From Rhabditophanes sp. KR3021 (Eukaryota > Nematoda > Chromadorea > Rhabditida > Alloionematidae), in contig CAUJLY010000003.1 in NCBI GenBank assembly GCA_963281155.1, forward strand, positions 6,510,001-6,574,000: a stretch of DNA of 64,000 nt. The letters are read 5' to 3'. Shown one piece after another: positions 31,202 through 44,839 of the stretch. The position numbers were made by a program, and so were the translations under genes. Positions within the stretch are counted from its first letter, which is position 1, and every line of letters starts with the position of its first letter. The notes under the pieces are model-generated. The model saw nothing but the letters and a program-made list of their open reading frames with translations. It made no database searches and had not been told where the DNA came from.

Positions 31202-32576
31202 TTAGCCTTGATGGTTAGGATTGCCGTACCCCATTAGTTGAGAGTTGTATCCTCCGGACATGTCGAAGCCACCCATATGATGTAGATCTTGGCCAGGCAG
31301 CATTCCTCCATATGGATTTAACATTCCAGAGGCAGCTACTGCTGCTGCTGCCGCTGTTGAATTTGCTAACATCCCGTATTGGTTGGCTTGAGCTGCCGCT
31401 TTTTTTGCTGCATACATATTTGCTTCTTCCTGAGCTTTTGCTATGTTTTTCTTGTATCTAATTCTTTTGTTTCCAAACCAATTCGACACTTGAGACACAG
31501 TAATTTGGCATTGCCTCGCCAATTCTTCCTTTGCTTCTTCACTCGGATAAGGATTGGATAGGTGTGAATAAAAGTATTCATTCAAAACTTCCGTTGCTTG
31601 TTTTGAAAAATTCCTTCTCTTTCTGCGTGCATCCAAAAATCGAGATCTTAAAATCATAACAGCCTCACACGTCGATTGTTTCAACTGAACTTGAATACCA
31701 GAAAACTTCTTTTGAATAATCGTAACCATTCTATCGATTTCTTTAGAAGCAATTGGCCTCGTTCGACTTTGTTCTCTCAGCAGTTGAACAACATGCTGCG
31801 TAAATTCAGAACAAGCTTCTTCGTACTTTTGAAGTTCTTGTGAATATACTAATCTGATTTGCCCTAGCTTTTGTCTATAATATGGTAAATTACGTTAGAA
31901 ATCTGTTTTTAATTTTGTATTAGCCTCAGGCTAGTTATTTATATGTCAGCATATTTAGAGTAGCTGAAAAATAGAATGCATTCTGGTTGACGCACTTCGT
32001 GGCCAACTCTCCAACCTTGACTCTGGTAAGCCCTCTCTAGACTTTGTAATAGAGAGGAACTCCCAAATAAAGTTAGAAGTAGCTACGTTAATCTTATATA
32101 ATTTCTCAAAATGTGTGATTCCAAGCACATATTGAAATATTAGCATGTCTATTATTTTGTTCTATCTTTTGTAATGTTTGGTTGGTTTAAAGCTTGCCTA
32201 TAATCAGCTTGATCGCCTCCAATGCCTATATTTAAATATTAGATCAGGGATTTATCCAAAACATACCTTCAGCTCCAAGAGGATTATTTTTATCTGGACC
32301 AGCAACTCCTTCCGCAACCAACATATTGTCTAATCTCATTAATTGAGGATCTTCGGGTGTGTCATCAGTAGCTGTTTTTATACTCAACACAGTCTTCTCT
32401 TTCATTTCACACAAAACATCAAAAAGTGCCTGTTTCATCCTGTGGCATTGCAGAAGATGCTTCTTGGGTTGAGCATTGTCATCAAGACTTTGTTCAGAAA
32501 TCGACATCAACTGCGATAGCAAGTCATTTAAATTATTAGGACCACTTAAATCATGGATGCTTTCACTAGCCATCAT
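31202..32576 (-). CDS. ceh-20: PBX/Extradenticle-type TALE homeodomain protein (CEH-20-like)
   Basis: Exons are 32576-32267, 32225-32198 (28 nt) and 31874-31202, giving 336 aa (CEH-20 is of similar size). It is the Hox cofactor that binds DNA together with Hox and Meis/UNC-62 proteins. The PBC domain is complete: PBC-A with [33 protein letters not shown] and [20 protein letters not shown] with [10 protein letters not shown] and [17 protein letters not shown]. The TALE homeodomain runs from [20 protein letters not shown] through the three-residue insertion (NPYPSEE) to recognition helix [14 protein letters not shown]. An Ala-rich and Gly/Met-rich tail follows. Intron 2 is best read as GC-AG. 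The large gene-free block upstream (to 40.4 kb) may hold its regulatory DNA. Confidence 0.93.
31875..32197 (-). other. Probable GC-AG intron of the PBX gene
   Basis: The donor reads TATAG|GCAAGC with no GT nearby, and the acceptor reads TATTATAG|ACAAAAG. Joining gives [10 protein letters not shown], the conserved PBC-B start. Confidence 0.65.
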
Positions 32577-35500
32577 CTTCGACAATACTTTAGATTGATG
32601 ATGATTGGTGATAACAATCGGCTACAACTATCTATGGTAATAAAAAATATTTTATCACTTTATATATTAATAGATTTAATAAATATTATAATTAACCACT
32701 TCTAAATCCACATATAAAGGGCCAACGACAACCTATCATAAATAAAAACATTATATTTAATTGGCCAACAAAAAAAATAATTAATTGAGACGAAATAGCA
32801 ATTATCAAATAAAGTTATTATTAATCGCAAAAAATATAAAGGTAATCTGATAGGCTATACACTTAATTATGTTTTTTATAGATACTCAACTATTTTATGT
32901 CCAAAATTTACGAGCACCTTTGTGATAACAGAAGAATCGTTAAAATTTATGAGGATACATGTTTTTCCTGTGTGGACGGAAGTATAAAAGCTATAAATTT
33001 ACCTTTGAGAAACGTCTTTGTTGGTACAAAAAGATCCCTCAACATATGATATAATTCATCAAAAGATAACATGTACATTACAAAAAGTATAATTTTTGAA
33101 GTTTAGGTGATGAATTACCTTTTACTTGTTGGTGATACCTAATTATTATTAAAAGTCTCAACTTAAACTAAGACACAACTACAAGATCAAGTAATGATCA
33201 ATAGGGTGAAGGACAAAGGGGTTTAATCATTTTGATCTAATAATAATTAAATATATTATTTATATTTGATCTGCAACACTAACTTACATACATACACAAC
33301 CAAGACATTGCAATGATCATCATCTGGCGGTGAAGTTTACATAAAAAGGCGCCTGAATCATCTTGATAGATATCTTTTTTAGCTGCATACTTCACCATTT
33401 CTTGTCTTTTTGTGAGATGAAAAAAGAAGTTTAGAGAGGAGAATATGAACTGCCGCAAGACATTCAGGCAATATATTTTGACTCGTTACATTTAATATGT
33501 ATATGTTTATTTGTAGTCAGGAGAAAAAAGCAGTAGCAGTTAACTTATCAAAAGTTAGTCAAAAAGCGACTTCTCAGCCCCAACAAAAATATATAGCAAC
33601 CTTTTTGCCTACATTTTTAGCGAGTACGAAAAATGTATTTATATATTCTAGTGACAGTGATTGATGATACCAGAAGAGAAGGACAACGGGGAACAGAAAT
33701 TTTACCAAAGGCAACAATATTACTACAATTGTCAAGATTTATCCAAACAAAAGCTCCTAACATACATGATTCTTGATTTGAAAAGCGTACACTACTTAGA
33801 TAAACTAACATTACCACCTCTATCTTTTAATTATCTTAATTAATTTTTGTCAAAACTTGTTAATATAAAATACATGCAAAAAGAGATCTGTTTGGTAGAT
33901 AATAAATAATGTTAAACAAATTATTTTAATTTATTTTCCATCCCAATGTTGGTATCAAGAAGTTGATTTAGATCTTGTTTATTTAGTAGTAGGAGTAATA
34001 AATATTTCATTTACACAAATCATGATATGTGTAGCGAGATAAGTCGTGTCTTTAATCATATATTAATAATAAAAAAGGGTGAACTTTTGATAAAGCATTT
34101 GACCCAACAAACATTCTCTTTGATTTATTAGGCCAAAGGATATAAAAAGGGTGGAGTAGAGAGGTTGAGGGTTGTATAAATGGATCGCTGCTTTAAACTG
34201 TACTTTAAATAAGAGATATACATCTGGAGTTCGAATTGGCTACTATTATCAACAAGCTAAGGGTATGAGATTTGAGGAAAAGATTATTATTTGTATTAGT
34301 CAAGCTTTGTTAATCTCTTTTGACTTCTTTTCAAATTTTAGAATGGTGCCGTTGATCGGAAAGTATAAACAAAAGTCCTAGAAATGTTTGTCATTGATCT
34401 GCTGCCTAATCAGATTACTGACTAGGTGTAGTAATGAGACTTGGTCAAAGAAACCGACCATTGTTTGATTTGCTTGTTATGACCTTTTAATAAAGAAAAG
34501 CTTTCTTAATACTATAAACAGTGAAAGGGAGATGGGTGGGTAAGTGTTTAAGCTTAATATGGTATCCAACTAATTAGATATCAAATTAAATTTAATTCAC
34601 AACTAACTCTAAACCCATCTATTATTTATCTACTAAGACAAGATGGATGGTAAAGATTGATGTTAGGGTGTTATTAAAAAGTTACTATTACTAATAGCTT
34701 AGATGAAAGTTAATAGGCAATCAGTTTGAATTTATCATATTAGCAAATTGAGCTAAGACTTAATTAAATATTAAGCTGCTTCCATTTGAGTTTTGGTAGG
34801 AAATAGTGAAAAAGTTGAACTGACACAAAAATACCGATCAATCTCTTTTTTCGAATTACTTAACCAAAACAGAATTTTTAAAGACAAAGCCCCTTGTGTG
34901 GAGTATTAAAGGAACAATGGACAATTTAAATAATCTAAAGGTCAATGCAAATGAAATATGTTATAAATTGTAATTGAAGTATTGCTAAAAACAAGGCAAC
35001 ATAAAGAAAAGGCGCATTTGTATAATCTTCACTCACCATCTTCCTTTTTTTAACGTTTAATGTACATATAACCTTAAATCACCACTTCAAGTGTTGAAGG
35101 TAATAAGTATCAAAAATAGCAAGAGAAGTGTATTAAAAATGTATAGATTGCGCATCGTATCGTTTACACTACTTTAAAACTTACAACAAACAGGCGTGAA
35201 AGTCAAAATGATTAAGTATATTATGTTGATAGAGACATGTTATCTTAAATTGTTCATCATAAAAAGAGTACCTTCAATGGTAGCAAGGTAAAAGTTTGTT
35301 TTATTTTTTTGTTGTATAAAGAAAATATAGAAATAAGTATATAAATTTACGCATCAAACATATGTACATCAAATTTAGTATATAAAGATAATAGGTACCT
35401 TTTTATTGCCAAACAAAAAGAAAGTAAATGTATTGGTATATAGCAGGTAAGGGATTGTTTGATATCAAAATGTGGAGATAGTTTATGATGATGGTAATGG

Positions 35501-38500
35501 AATAATACCATTTGCAATAATAATTTTGTTTTATTATATACTCAAGTATTCATTTTTTGTGTTCACTTAATATAGTGCGGTGATACCGTTTAATGGGGCA
35601 AACAAGGCAAGTCTTGCGAGAGTTACAGTATCTGGGGGTTAAGTGTTAACATACATAAATTCATTGTATCTTAACAGGCGTTTAATGCACAAAATACAAA
35701 TTGAGTTCTTTTTTTATAAACATGTTGATGTTCATCTTTTTCTTGATAGCTAACATTCACTTCAATTTAATTAAAAATGTAATAGCTTATCTATCAAAAT
35801 ACTCAATTAGATAAATAATAAGATGTGTTAGGATATGTTAATTATTGGATGAAATATGAAGTGTTAACAAAATTCATAATAATCATACCCAATTTAAATA
35901 GTGATTGATTTTAAACACTTACAGTTAAATCTTTTTTATGTGAAAAATGTGAAAGGAAATTGGTTTTTTGACAGGGTACCAGTAGATTTACAACCTCTTT
36001 TGATGACTATGAATGGATGGGATGTGTCAACAAAGACAGAATTTTTTTGGATAGAATCATATAGTAATATACATAATATCATCCTACAAGTATATTTTTG
36101 TCAAAAAATAGTGATATTATTTTAATGATAAATAGTAACACTCTTTAATATAATTTAGCGACTAAATAAAGAAATGGCATGAAGAAAGAGACCGAAGGAC
36201 ATATCACCATCATCTACCACATTTGGTGAAATTCAGAAGAAGGAAACCCATTTTTGCCTCTACTTTCCATTAAGAGGGGTTGAATGTTTTTGTTTGGGAT
36301 ATATCTATAAATTTATATGTATGGACGCTTCGTGGTTGGTTTAGTGAATATGTGTTTATGTCCATCATCCATCATTCTAGGTCTGACAACTTGACAGGAG
36401 CCATGAATTAAATGGAAAGTATTTTGGCATGGTTTGACTTTTTAGAGGCAAATGAATATAAAACTACTACAACTACTACCATCTACATATTTGTTTTGGA
36501 CAGCGATTAGTGTGGTAAAGTTGGATGGTAAAATGCACACATTATTTTTTACGCATAAAACGAGTTAATATGCAGTTTGAAAATTATGAAGCGTAGGCTT
36601 TAAAAGTTCTGTAATCCCATTGATCTGACACATAATGAATATTGGTGGTAGAGTAGTCGTGTCATAATCTTCTTCTTCTACTTTGACTTCGATATCATAA
36701 TACAATCAAAGAGATAATAATGTCTACAACTAACAAGGTATTAATAATAATCTATATAATACGCGTGTCCATTAACTTAATGACAGGTAAAATGATCCTT
36801 ACCTAATGTCAAATCAACAACCATGATACAGAAGAATAATGATGTTGTGAAGATGCATTTAATTGAATATATACAGAGATAGATGTCTCTTGGTATCATT
36901 TTCAAAATGTATTCAATATACTTATACTACCGCACTTTTTTGTTTCAAATCGGATAAATACATTTTTTGGTATGTACAAGAAAATACGACTTGAGCACAT
37001 TAATTAATTTGTCCGTTTAAATGAAAGTAAAACTTATGATACATCACCTTTGACAAAAGAACTTGAAATTTACATAGGTATTAATTTATTGGTGTTCAAA
37101 GTGATGAAAAACGTTGCTTTTTTCAATAAATGTCTATGTCTTTTGAATAAGAAATGATAAATGAAGTTGAAAAGGATATCAATAAATGTTAATAAATATT
37201 AATAAATGCAATTGGATTTTGCGTGGTGATGTTTCAAATATTTATCATGTTTATGAATAATTTTGAATTAAAAAATTGTTATTGCATTGATGTGTTCTTT
37301 AGTTACCCTGCAATCTCATAACAACATAAATCTTCCACAAATTACCATTACCAACTAAATCTCATAACAATCAAAAATTGATGTTAGTAATATGAATCAA
37401 AATGTCTTTTTTACATATACAGATAAACGACATCTTTATTTATTGAAACAAATCATTTTCACATTCATAAATCATTTTTTATTATGAACGAAAAGAAGAA
37501 GGATGATATTTAATAACATCTCAAGAATGATATTTTCAAAGAAACAACAAAAATAGAATATGTTTATTAACGAAAATTGAACGGGGATAAAAGAAGATTA
37601 ATGGAATATTAGCTTCTTATCAATAAACATTTTCGTTTTCTGTACGGTACTTATTAAATAGATTTAAAAATAATCACGCAAAATGAATATTCGCATAAAA
37701 TAGAGTGATATCAAAATATCGAAATATCAAAATATTCGAGGTATAATATTTTAGTTTTATTGTTTATTTGATGGGGCACTTAGGCAAAACAAAGAGCTTC
37801 TTGAAATAAGTATATAAACCCTTACAAATATCAAAACGATCACAATTCCATTCCACATATTCCTAGACTCCAAATAGTCAGACTAACTTTCTCCAATCAA
37901 CCACCTACAAAATTTCATCGGAATTTATCTCTTTTAAGTCTGAAACTTTTAAAATTAACCATAAAATCAATTGATCAAAAGAATTTACCTTTCTGATATT
38001 AATTTGATTTGATTGATCTTTTACATATCCTTTAAGTACACATACCAAATTGGAACAACTAAGTGTACATAGAAGTAAGTACAGTCTGGATTCAGGCATG
38101 GTGAACTTATAACTTTATCACACCAAACTAAACCTTGTTCACATTATATCTTTTAGTGCTTGGCAAAAACCTTCTCCAAAATCACAAAAACGTTCATTTA
38201 TCTCTTGTATTATGAACATAACCTTCAGCGTCCCTTCCAATACTCCAAACTTTAATACCATACTATCCTCCGAATTTGTACCTATAATAAGGATAAAAGA
38301 TTCCTCGACCCAAACAGTTGAACGAGAATGTAGCTTATAAATTTTGAGCGGATAAATCTAAAAAGTCTAAACTACAAATATCTATTTAAAAAGATGTTCA
38401 ATTTTTGATATTTAAGAATGATGCCATATTAAAACTACCAATCTTTGATATATAATGTCATGTTGTCATGTTTTACGTCATCACGTATACACGCCACATA

Positions 38501-40456
38501 TATCTCCTTTTTCAATTTTAGAAATTGATAGGAGGATGGAGGCTTTTAAAGGGTTTTTTGATTCAATTTGTTCTTATTAGTTGGTGTGAATTAGAATTCG
38601 GAAGTGTATTTAAAAATATAAAAAGTAGTAAAGTATCGCTTTTGGTATATCCGTCAATCCAGGATTATGTCTCTTTTAAGGTTTTCCAAAAACGCAACTG
38701 AACATCCATTTTAATTATCTTTTTTGAATTAACTTTTTTAGACTAATTGTGCAAAACTACAATTTTTTGATTTAACACAAAAATGTATCCATTAATAGAA
38801 AGAACTAAGCGGCATAAACAACCATCTCCTTCTCATTTCCGAAAGACTCGCCTTTGCTGTTACTAATTGAAATTAATTGCAATTGGTACCAGGTAAACTC
38901 TACGACTTTTGGGCAACTACAAAACATCTTTTCATCTTCAATAATATATCCAAATCAAAAATCTTCTTTCCCTTTCTTGAAGTGAAATAACGAAGCGTTA
39001 ACTTAATAGTAGTGGTGGCACATACACGCAAGGCGACATCTCTAATACTTTATTATTAGAGATATGCATATATCCATCCCAAATACTACTTCAAATTAAC
39101 TTAGAAGAGAGCAAAGTAGGATTTCACTTTTATTTCTCCAATGGAATGCTCTATTAAAAAAGGTATTTAAATGGTGTGGTTTTGGTTATCTTAATCAGTA
39201 GTAGGCAATAATACTTATTTATGTTTAATATTATAACAAGTATCTATTGGTTATTATTGTGTATTTATTCATTCAAATATTTTAAGTCTTTTGGCAGGTT
39301 TTCATTATTTGTGAATCTTTAATTAATGTCAAATATGCAGTACCTGTTCGAAGCTCTCCACTTTTCAATATTCCAATAGATATGATGAATGGTTCCCCAA
39401 AAAGTGCCATCAATTAAAAATAATCCTGATTTTAATGACACCACAACAAAGTATATGGTTTTTATATTACAACACACTAAACTTTCCAGTTTCCCACTTC
39501 CGAAACATCCCAAAAAAGATGGTAATTGCTTGAAAAGGGAGACTTGCATCCACGTTTTTAAACCATTCCAAAACAAGTTAACATCTCTCTTTTGCCCTAT
39601 CATCCTGTCTGCCCCTTCCCTTTTCAACTTACTACTCGTTTCGGGATAAATTCAAGACTTTATGATATCTTGTTTAACTCAAAACAAGATCTTAGTAGTA
39701 ATCACGTTTGCAACACTTTCTTTTTTGACACAAATATGTACCATCCACCAGACATCCACCACTATTCATATCTTTTTTATGATTAAAGTATCACTGATTA
39801 CATTTTATATCATTTAGGTATAAATAGGGATCAAGCTTCCCACATTTCTCATACACAGCCAATTTACTTTCATATATCCATGTATTATGCGAACCAATGA
39901 TAATTATTTCTAAAGTTGTAAATATTTGTCTTGAGATGGTCAATTAACAAAGGTAATATTTTGTTTATGCTTAGTTTGTTGCTGAACCTTTTGTAATGAG
40001 TTTAAATAATACCATAAAAACGATCCAAATATGCCACAATCCAAGCAATAAACTAAAATTCTTTAGAAAATAAAGGGCATTTTCAATTTCCATAACTTAT
40101 ATTCATTCCTCTTTGACACATTTTTTGATTGATGAAGTAAGAATAAAAAAATCAAGCCATAATAATACCCGCCTGCTTTTAAACAATCATCTGTTCATAT
40201 CACACCTCCTATTCTATATATATACTTGCGCTAACTTTTAGTTTTCAAGCATTTACATCATTTACAAAAAGACATTTTAAAAAGGGGGTGGGTCTGGTAA
40301 CATGTTTTTTATTGTCAGTGAAAAGAGATAATTTCACAATAAATTTACTTATTACATTTTCTATTTTATCCTCTTTGCGCTTTAGAGCTTTTTCTTATTC
40401 TATTACATTTATTAATTTTTATTTTTTAGAAACTTATAGCCATTTTAATTGTAAAG
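32577..40456. other. Gene-poor region (about 7.9 kb)
   Basis: No convincing coding exon, tRNA or repeat family. Candidate frames at 33661, 34172, 35901, 37905 and 39319-39649 are short, often start at TTG/GTG, or have an equally long frame on the other strand. Local low-complexity patches occur, for example ATATCAAAAT-type repeats near 37700-37750. Upstream of a developmental homeobox gene, such a block is a natural place for enhancers; this is inference only. Confidence 0.45.
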
Positions 40457-40899
40457 ATGCCTTCAATCACTAAAGTAATCTTTGCTTCTCTTTTATTCGT
40501 ACTTGTCCTAGTAACTATGATCAGCTGTAAGCCACATGGAGACAGGAAAAAGGAAATCGTGATTGAAGAAGAAAAATTACGTAAGTCTAAATCATATCTC
40601 CTTTATATCTTCAACTAATTATGTGTCCTATTTCAGCCATGAACGACAACTACAATTACGTTATCATCGAGAAGAAAGAACTTGCCCGTGGAATTTTCGT
40701 TGACAGAATTATCTACAAAGCCCCACCTTCCACAGACATCGAAGTAGACATTACTGAGACTTCGATAGATTCAGACGAAAAACCACAAACTCACCACCAA
40801 ACCAAGAAGCATTCTTCCCATAAAATTTTCAAACACCATCCAAGATCAGGGAAAATAGTTGTTAAAAGCGTTGAGGAAGATTCATCGGAATCGTTTTAA
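40457..40899 (+). CDS. Small secreted His/Lys-rich protein (128 aa)
   Basis: Exons 40457-40580 and 40637-40899, with a 56-nt intron (GTAAGT to TTTCAG), join in phase 1. The N-terminus is a clear signal peptide (VIFASLLFVLVLVTMISC, cleavage near residue 24). The mature part is charged: acidic EIVIEEEKL, a central IIEKKELARGIFVDRIIYKA, an acidic-Ser/Thr stretch, then a His/Lys-rich segment (HHQTKKHSSHKIFKHH) and an acidic SSESF end. There are no cysteines after the signal, so it is not a disulphide-rich peptide. The His/Lys cluster could bind metal or act as a processed peptide; I cannot name a family. It is an isolated gene within a gene-poor block. Confidence 0.65.
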
Positions 40900-43800
40900 G
40901 CAGGACTTCAAGATATCTAAATGTCCATGGACTTGATATCTTTTAAATTTCAAATTATTTATATTATTTAGTGTTACACCAAAAAACTAAGCAATGTAAC
41001 AAAAAAGCCTAACAAAAGGACGATCTCCACTCATGAATACTCAAAATTTTTCTTCTTCAATATGTCTTCAAATGTATATTTCCTTTAAATGAAACACAAC
41101 TTTTTTAGTCTTATTATTATATTCTATTTCTCACGTTTCATGGTCTCCAAATAGCATGCTCAAGACCTTGTTTGAAGTCCAATTTCATAAATGCATCATT
41201 TTATCTTCACCAAAAGGACCAATCTCTTTACTATACTTATTACGTCTTTTTTAATATGTTCTTTAAATAAAATTGTATTATATACTAAGTTGCATTTTGC
41301 ACCATTATCTTGATTATTATTTGAGAAAAAATGATAAATAGCATCCTTAAATATACTTTATAACATTTGCAAAAATTGATAAAAATCTGATTAAAAGTAA
41401 GTAGTCCAGAATACAATAAATTTCATCATGATTGTGTCACAACCTTTCAAGTTTAATTTTTTTTAATCCATCAACGTAAAAAATAGAAGAGCTCATTTTG
41501 GCAATGCCAATCAAGTTTTTTTTGCATACCAGTCAAGATTAGGATGCTCCACACTTCGTAGTCACGACAAATTTACCTTCACTGCCCGTTAAAATCGGCA
41601 GGCACCGCCAGGTACACTCTCACACAGGTGATAGGCCTTTTTTAGTGATCATTTATTACCTTTCAAGAGGTGCCTTCTCTTAATAAAAAAAAGTGTTAGG
41701 CGAGAGAGAGAGATCGACTTTTTTTATTAAAACAATTTCTTGAAACATCATATAATATCATCTCAAAGTAGCCTTCCTTCGAAAGGGAATGGTTGATTTT
41801 AATTTAATTAAACATATGTTCAGGGTTCTTTTTGTGATTTACAAAAATACTTACACACATACCAATAACTCAAACTTGGCTTTCGTTCAAATAAATTCAA
41901 ATGTTAGATTATATCTTTAAAAAGAACGCCATCCAGTTAAGAGGCCCCATTAAATGGCTATTTAATTTATGACCTTTGTCAATTGTCTTTTTTGCTTAAA
42001 GAACGTTAAGTGTTCGTAAGTGTTTTGTACGGTAATAATAATAACATTACATTACCAAAAAACACTATCATTAAGGCTATTGTAATAGATTCAAAAAATG
42101 GTGGGAATTGTGGGTGCCATTAAAATTACCTTCTGCAATGATGTGTATGTTAGTGATGATGTACTTAAGTTATTTTATTTAAATTTCTACTACTGACTCA
42201 CAACACTTCCTAAATTAATTAGTCTTCTCAAATATATACAATAGAAAGAGGACATTTTTTTATTGCGCAACTTGTTAATGGACACAAAAAATTTGAATTT
42301 CCTACAGTCAGGTGTTATCATTGGTACCGAGACATATGAGTCATCATCAAAGTGAATATCACCTTTATTTGTTAAATAAATCTTTTGGCTGAACAAATTT
42401 CGAAATACCCAACCTTGGCACTGCTTCAACAAAGTGCATGGCCATCGTGTCTGATGGTGTGGTGTTAGCCTATTGTTATGTTATATGTTGTATGTGTGTG
42501 TATATTTTGTCAAATTGAAGACGATAAAAGGTACAAAGGAAGAACATACGGGCTTGCGTAGTAAGTGCAGTTTTTTTGGTAATCATTTCATCACAACCCA
42601 TTAATATTCTCACACTTTTAACACTTAAAATAAAACCAGCAAAAAAATAAAAGTGTAAGATGTGTAAATAAATACACGTATTGTATAGTTTCAAATTAAT
42701 TACCAACAAAAAGGAACTTGGGATTAAATTTGTTTAAAAAAAGAAAGATCCTCTTAAAAGTGTAAAATTCTATTCTTGTGGATGATTTATTTACATTACA
42801 CTCAAACTTATAACTCTAAGAACAAAGATGTTGGAAAGTAACATTTTTTGGAGATTTTGTGTTGAAATAAGTTGATAATAAATTTATGTGAGGGAATTTT
42901 AGTTATAAAAAATTTGAAAATTGACCTTTTTGGAAGCAAGCCAAAAGGTTATTCATCCATATAAAACTTATTATTTATTTCTCACATGTTTTAATGATGT
43001 TTATTGTCTCGTGAATATGAGTAAGTTGATAAATAAATATTATTTAGTCACAAAAATGTTACATCCAATTAAAAGTTTCTTTCTGTAATGATGCCTCTGG
43101 TATTTGTGAGTGTGTCACCTTGGCTTTTGGTATCGGTTTGTGAAAGGATAACAAAAGCCTGTGTATCTTTTTTTGTTTTAAATTTAAAAAATTATAACAA
43201 AATAATCTTATTGGAAGGTAGGGAGTGTCGAGAAAAAGACCGGCTTGATGACCTTCAGTAGTTTGTCAAGGGTTTTGTTTGATCTTTTGGTTTTTTTAGG
43301 TGATTTTTGGAGACAATATATGTAGGGTTGTTCAACGTTTCATTATTTTATAAAAATAATAAGGGGATTTATTTAATGCGTGCATTTTTATATGATTCTC
43401 ACAGAAAGTTGTTTTTGGTGGTTGTTTCATGTGATAATGAGGAAGTACATTAAAGTTGTAAACATACTTTAATCCAAAAAATCTCTTTAATTACGTAACA
43501 GTCTATTTGAAGGGTTTGATTAATAAAAAGGTACCGAAAGTAAACTACATCATAATAAAAATTACCTGAACCTTATTATTCCATTACATCACCATTTTTC
43601 TTGTACTTTAATTTGGTTAAAAAGGTAGCTATTTATAAAAACATAATATCAAACAATCAACCATTACATCACTCTAATTCACATTCACCAAATTAACACA
43701 ATCTATATCTGTTCTTTGAACTGACAAACAATAATAATATTAAGAAGAAAAAAGCTAGTAACAAGTTTTGTAGCTAGAATTCGAGTAATGTATTTTGAAA

Positions 43801-44839
43801 GTTGGTAAATATACGAACAAATTACTACTTGAAAGCAAATAAATGCTCCGCATATTTATGATAATTTGAAATAATATAAATTGCTTTATCAATGTGTACA
43901 TCTTTTGTTTAAGTGTTCGAATACTTGGAATGATTGGTAAAAAAATGTGCGAGAATATAAAAGATACAAAAGATTTGCACAAATTGTTTTTGTAGGTAAA
44001 TTTATTTGTCAACTATATGGGATAGATGTGAATTTATCTTCTGGTCATAAACAAACAAATAACAATCAAAAGTACACACAAATTGGTAGCTCTTTTTGAT
44101 ACAATAATAGGGTTTTAACTTCAAAATCATCTTATATCGTCTGGTCATTAGTTATTTTTAACTTTTTTGTGTGGTAAAGATACCTCGAAATGATGAAGGT
44201 ACTTGATCATTGAATTCACTCAAAAATCGAAAGACCTTAATCTTAGTAATAAATAATTTTTTAGGGTAATAATATTATTGTTTAAAGATTTAAGTTAGTT
44301 GTTGTTAAGGTATGATCTGAAAATGGACTTTCAAGGCTAATAAACAGAATGGCAAGGATAAACAACATCATTAGTGTGAAGTTTAGTTGGGGAGATGATT
44401 TATTAGGAGAATTGTCATGCTTTTTATGCTTGGATATTATAAGTAGGTCAAGATACATTTTGTAGAAGACTATGAAGTTTGTAATTGTAGTAAAAAGAAT
44501 TGATAACAATTGATTCACAAATAAATATTTTTCCTAATCAAATTAAAATATTTAGCTATTTTTAGTTTAAAGGTTAACAAAAGTGTTGCTGTAAAACAGC
44601 GTTTCCCATATGTTGACTGACATACTTTCAGTTTGTTACATTACTTCAATAATATTTGCGAACTCATTTAATAATGACAATTAAATTACCAAAATACGAC
44701 AACAACTTTTGATTACTTGGATAATAATAACAAACTACAATATACTTATTCAAAAAAAGTTTATTTTTAAATTAAGAGGCAGCTATTTTGTTTTATATTA
44801 CAAAATTAAATAAATTATATGAGGTTAGTAATGAAAAGA
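40900..44839. other. Gene-poor region (about 3.9 kb)
   Basis: Mostly AT-rich with homopolymer runs. A GC-richer patch at about 41530-41640 stands out but folds or codes for nothing I recognise. Weak frames on the minus strand at 42190-42432, 42476-42709, 43755-44012 and 44282-44518 lack good ATG starts or matching exons. A short GA repeat lies near 41703. Confidence 0.4.

Noticed and set aside
34172..34381. 69-codon frame in the gene-poor block
   Set aside because: TTG start and no supporting features.
39319..39649. Overlapping frames of 102 and 86 codons on opposite strands
   Set aside because: Neither has domains, splice partners or biased composition; likely chance.
41530..41640. GC-richer patch that might be an RNA gene
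   Set aside because: No tRNA boxes, no clear hairpin by eye, no known RNA recognised.
42190..42432. 80-codon minus frame with protein-like composition
   Set aside because: No ATG at the start and no convincing upstream exon; possibly a fragment, but not supported enough to annotate.
44282..44518. 78-codon minus frame with two hydrophobic segments
   Set aside because: GTG start, no splice partner found; a small membrane protein from an internal ATG cannot be excluded.
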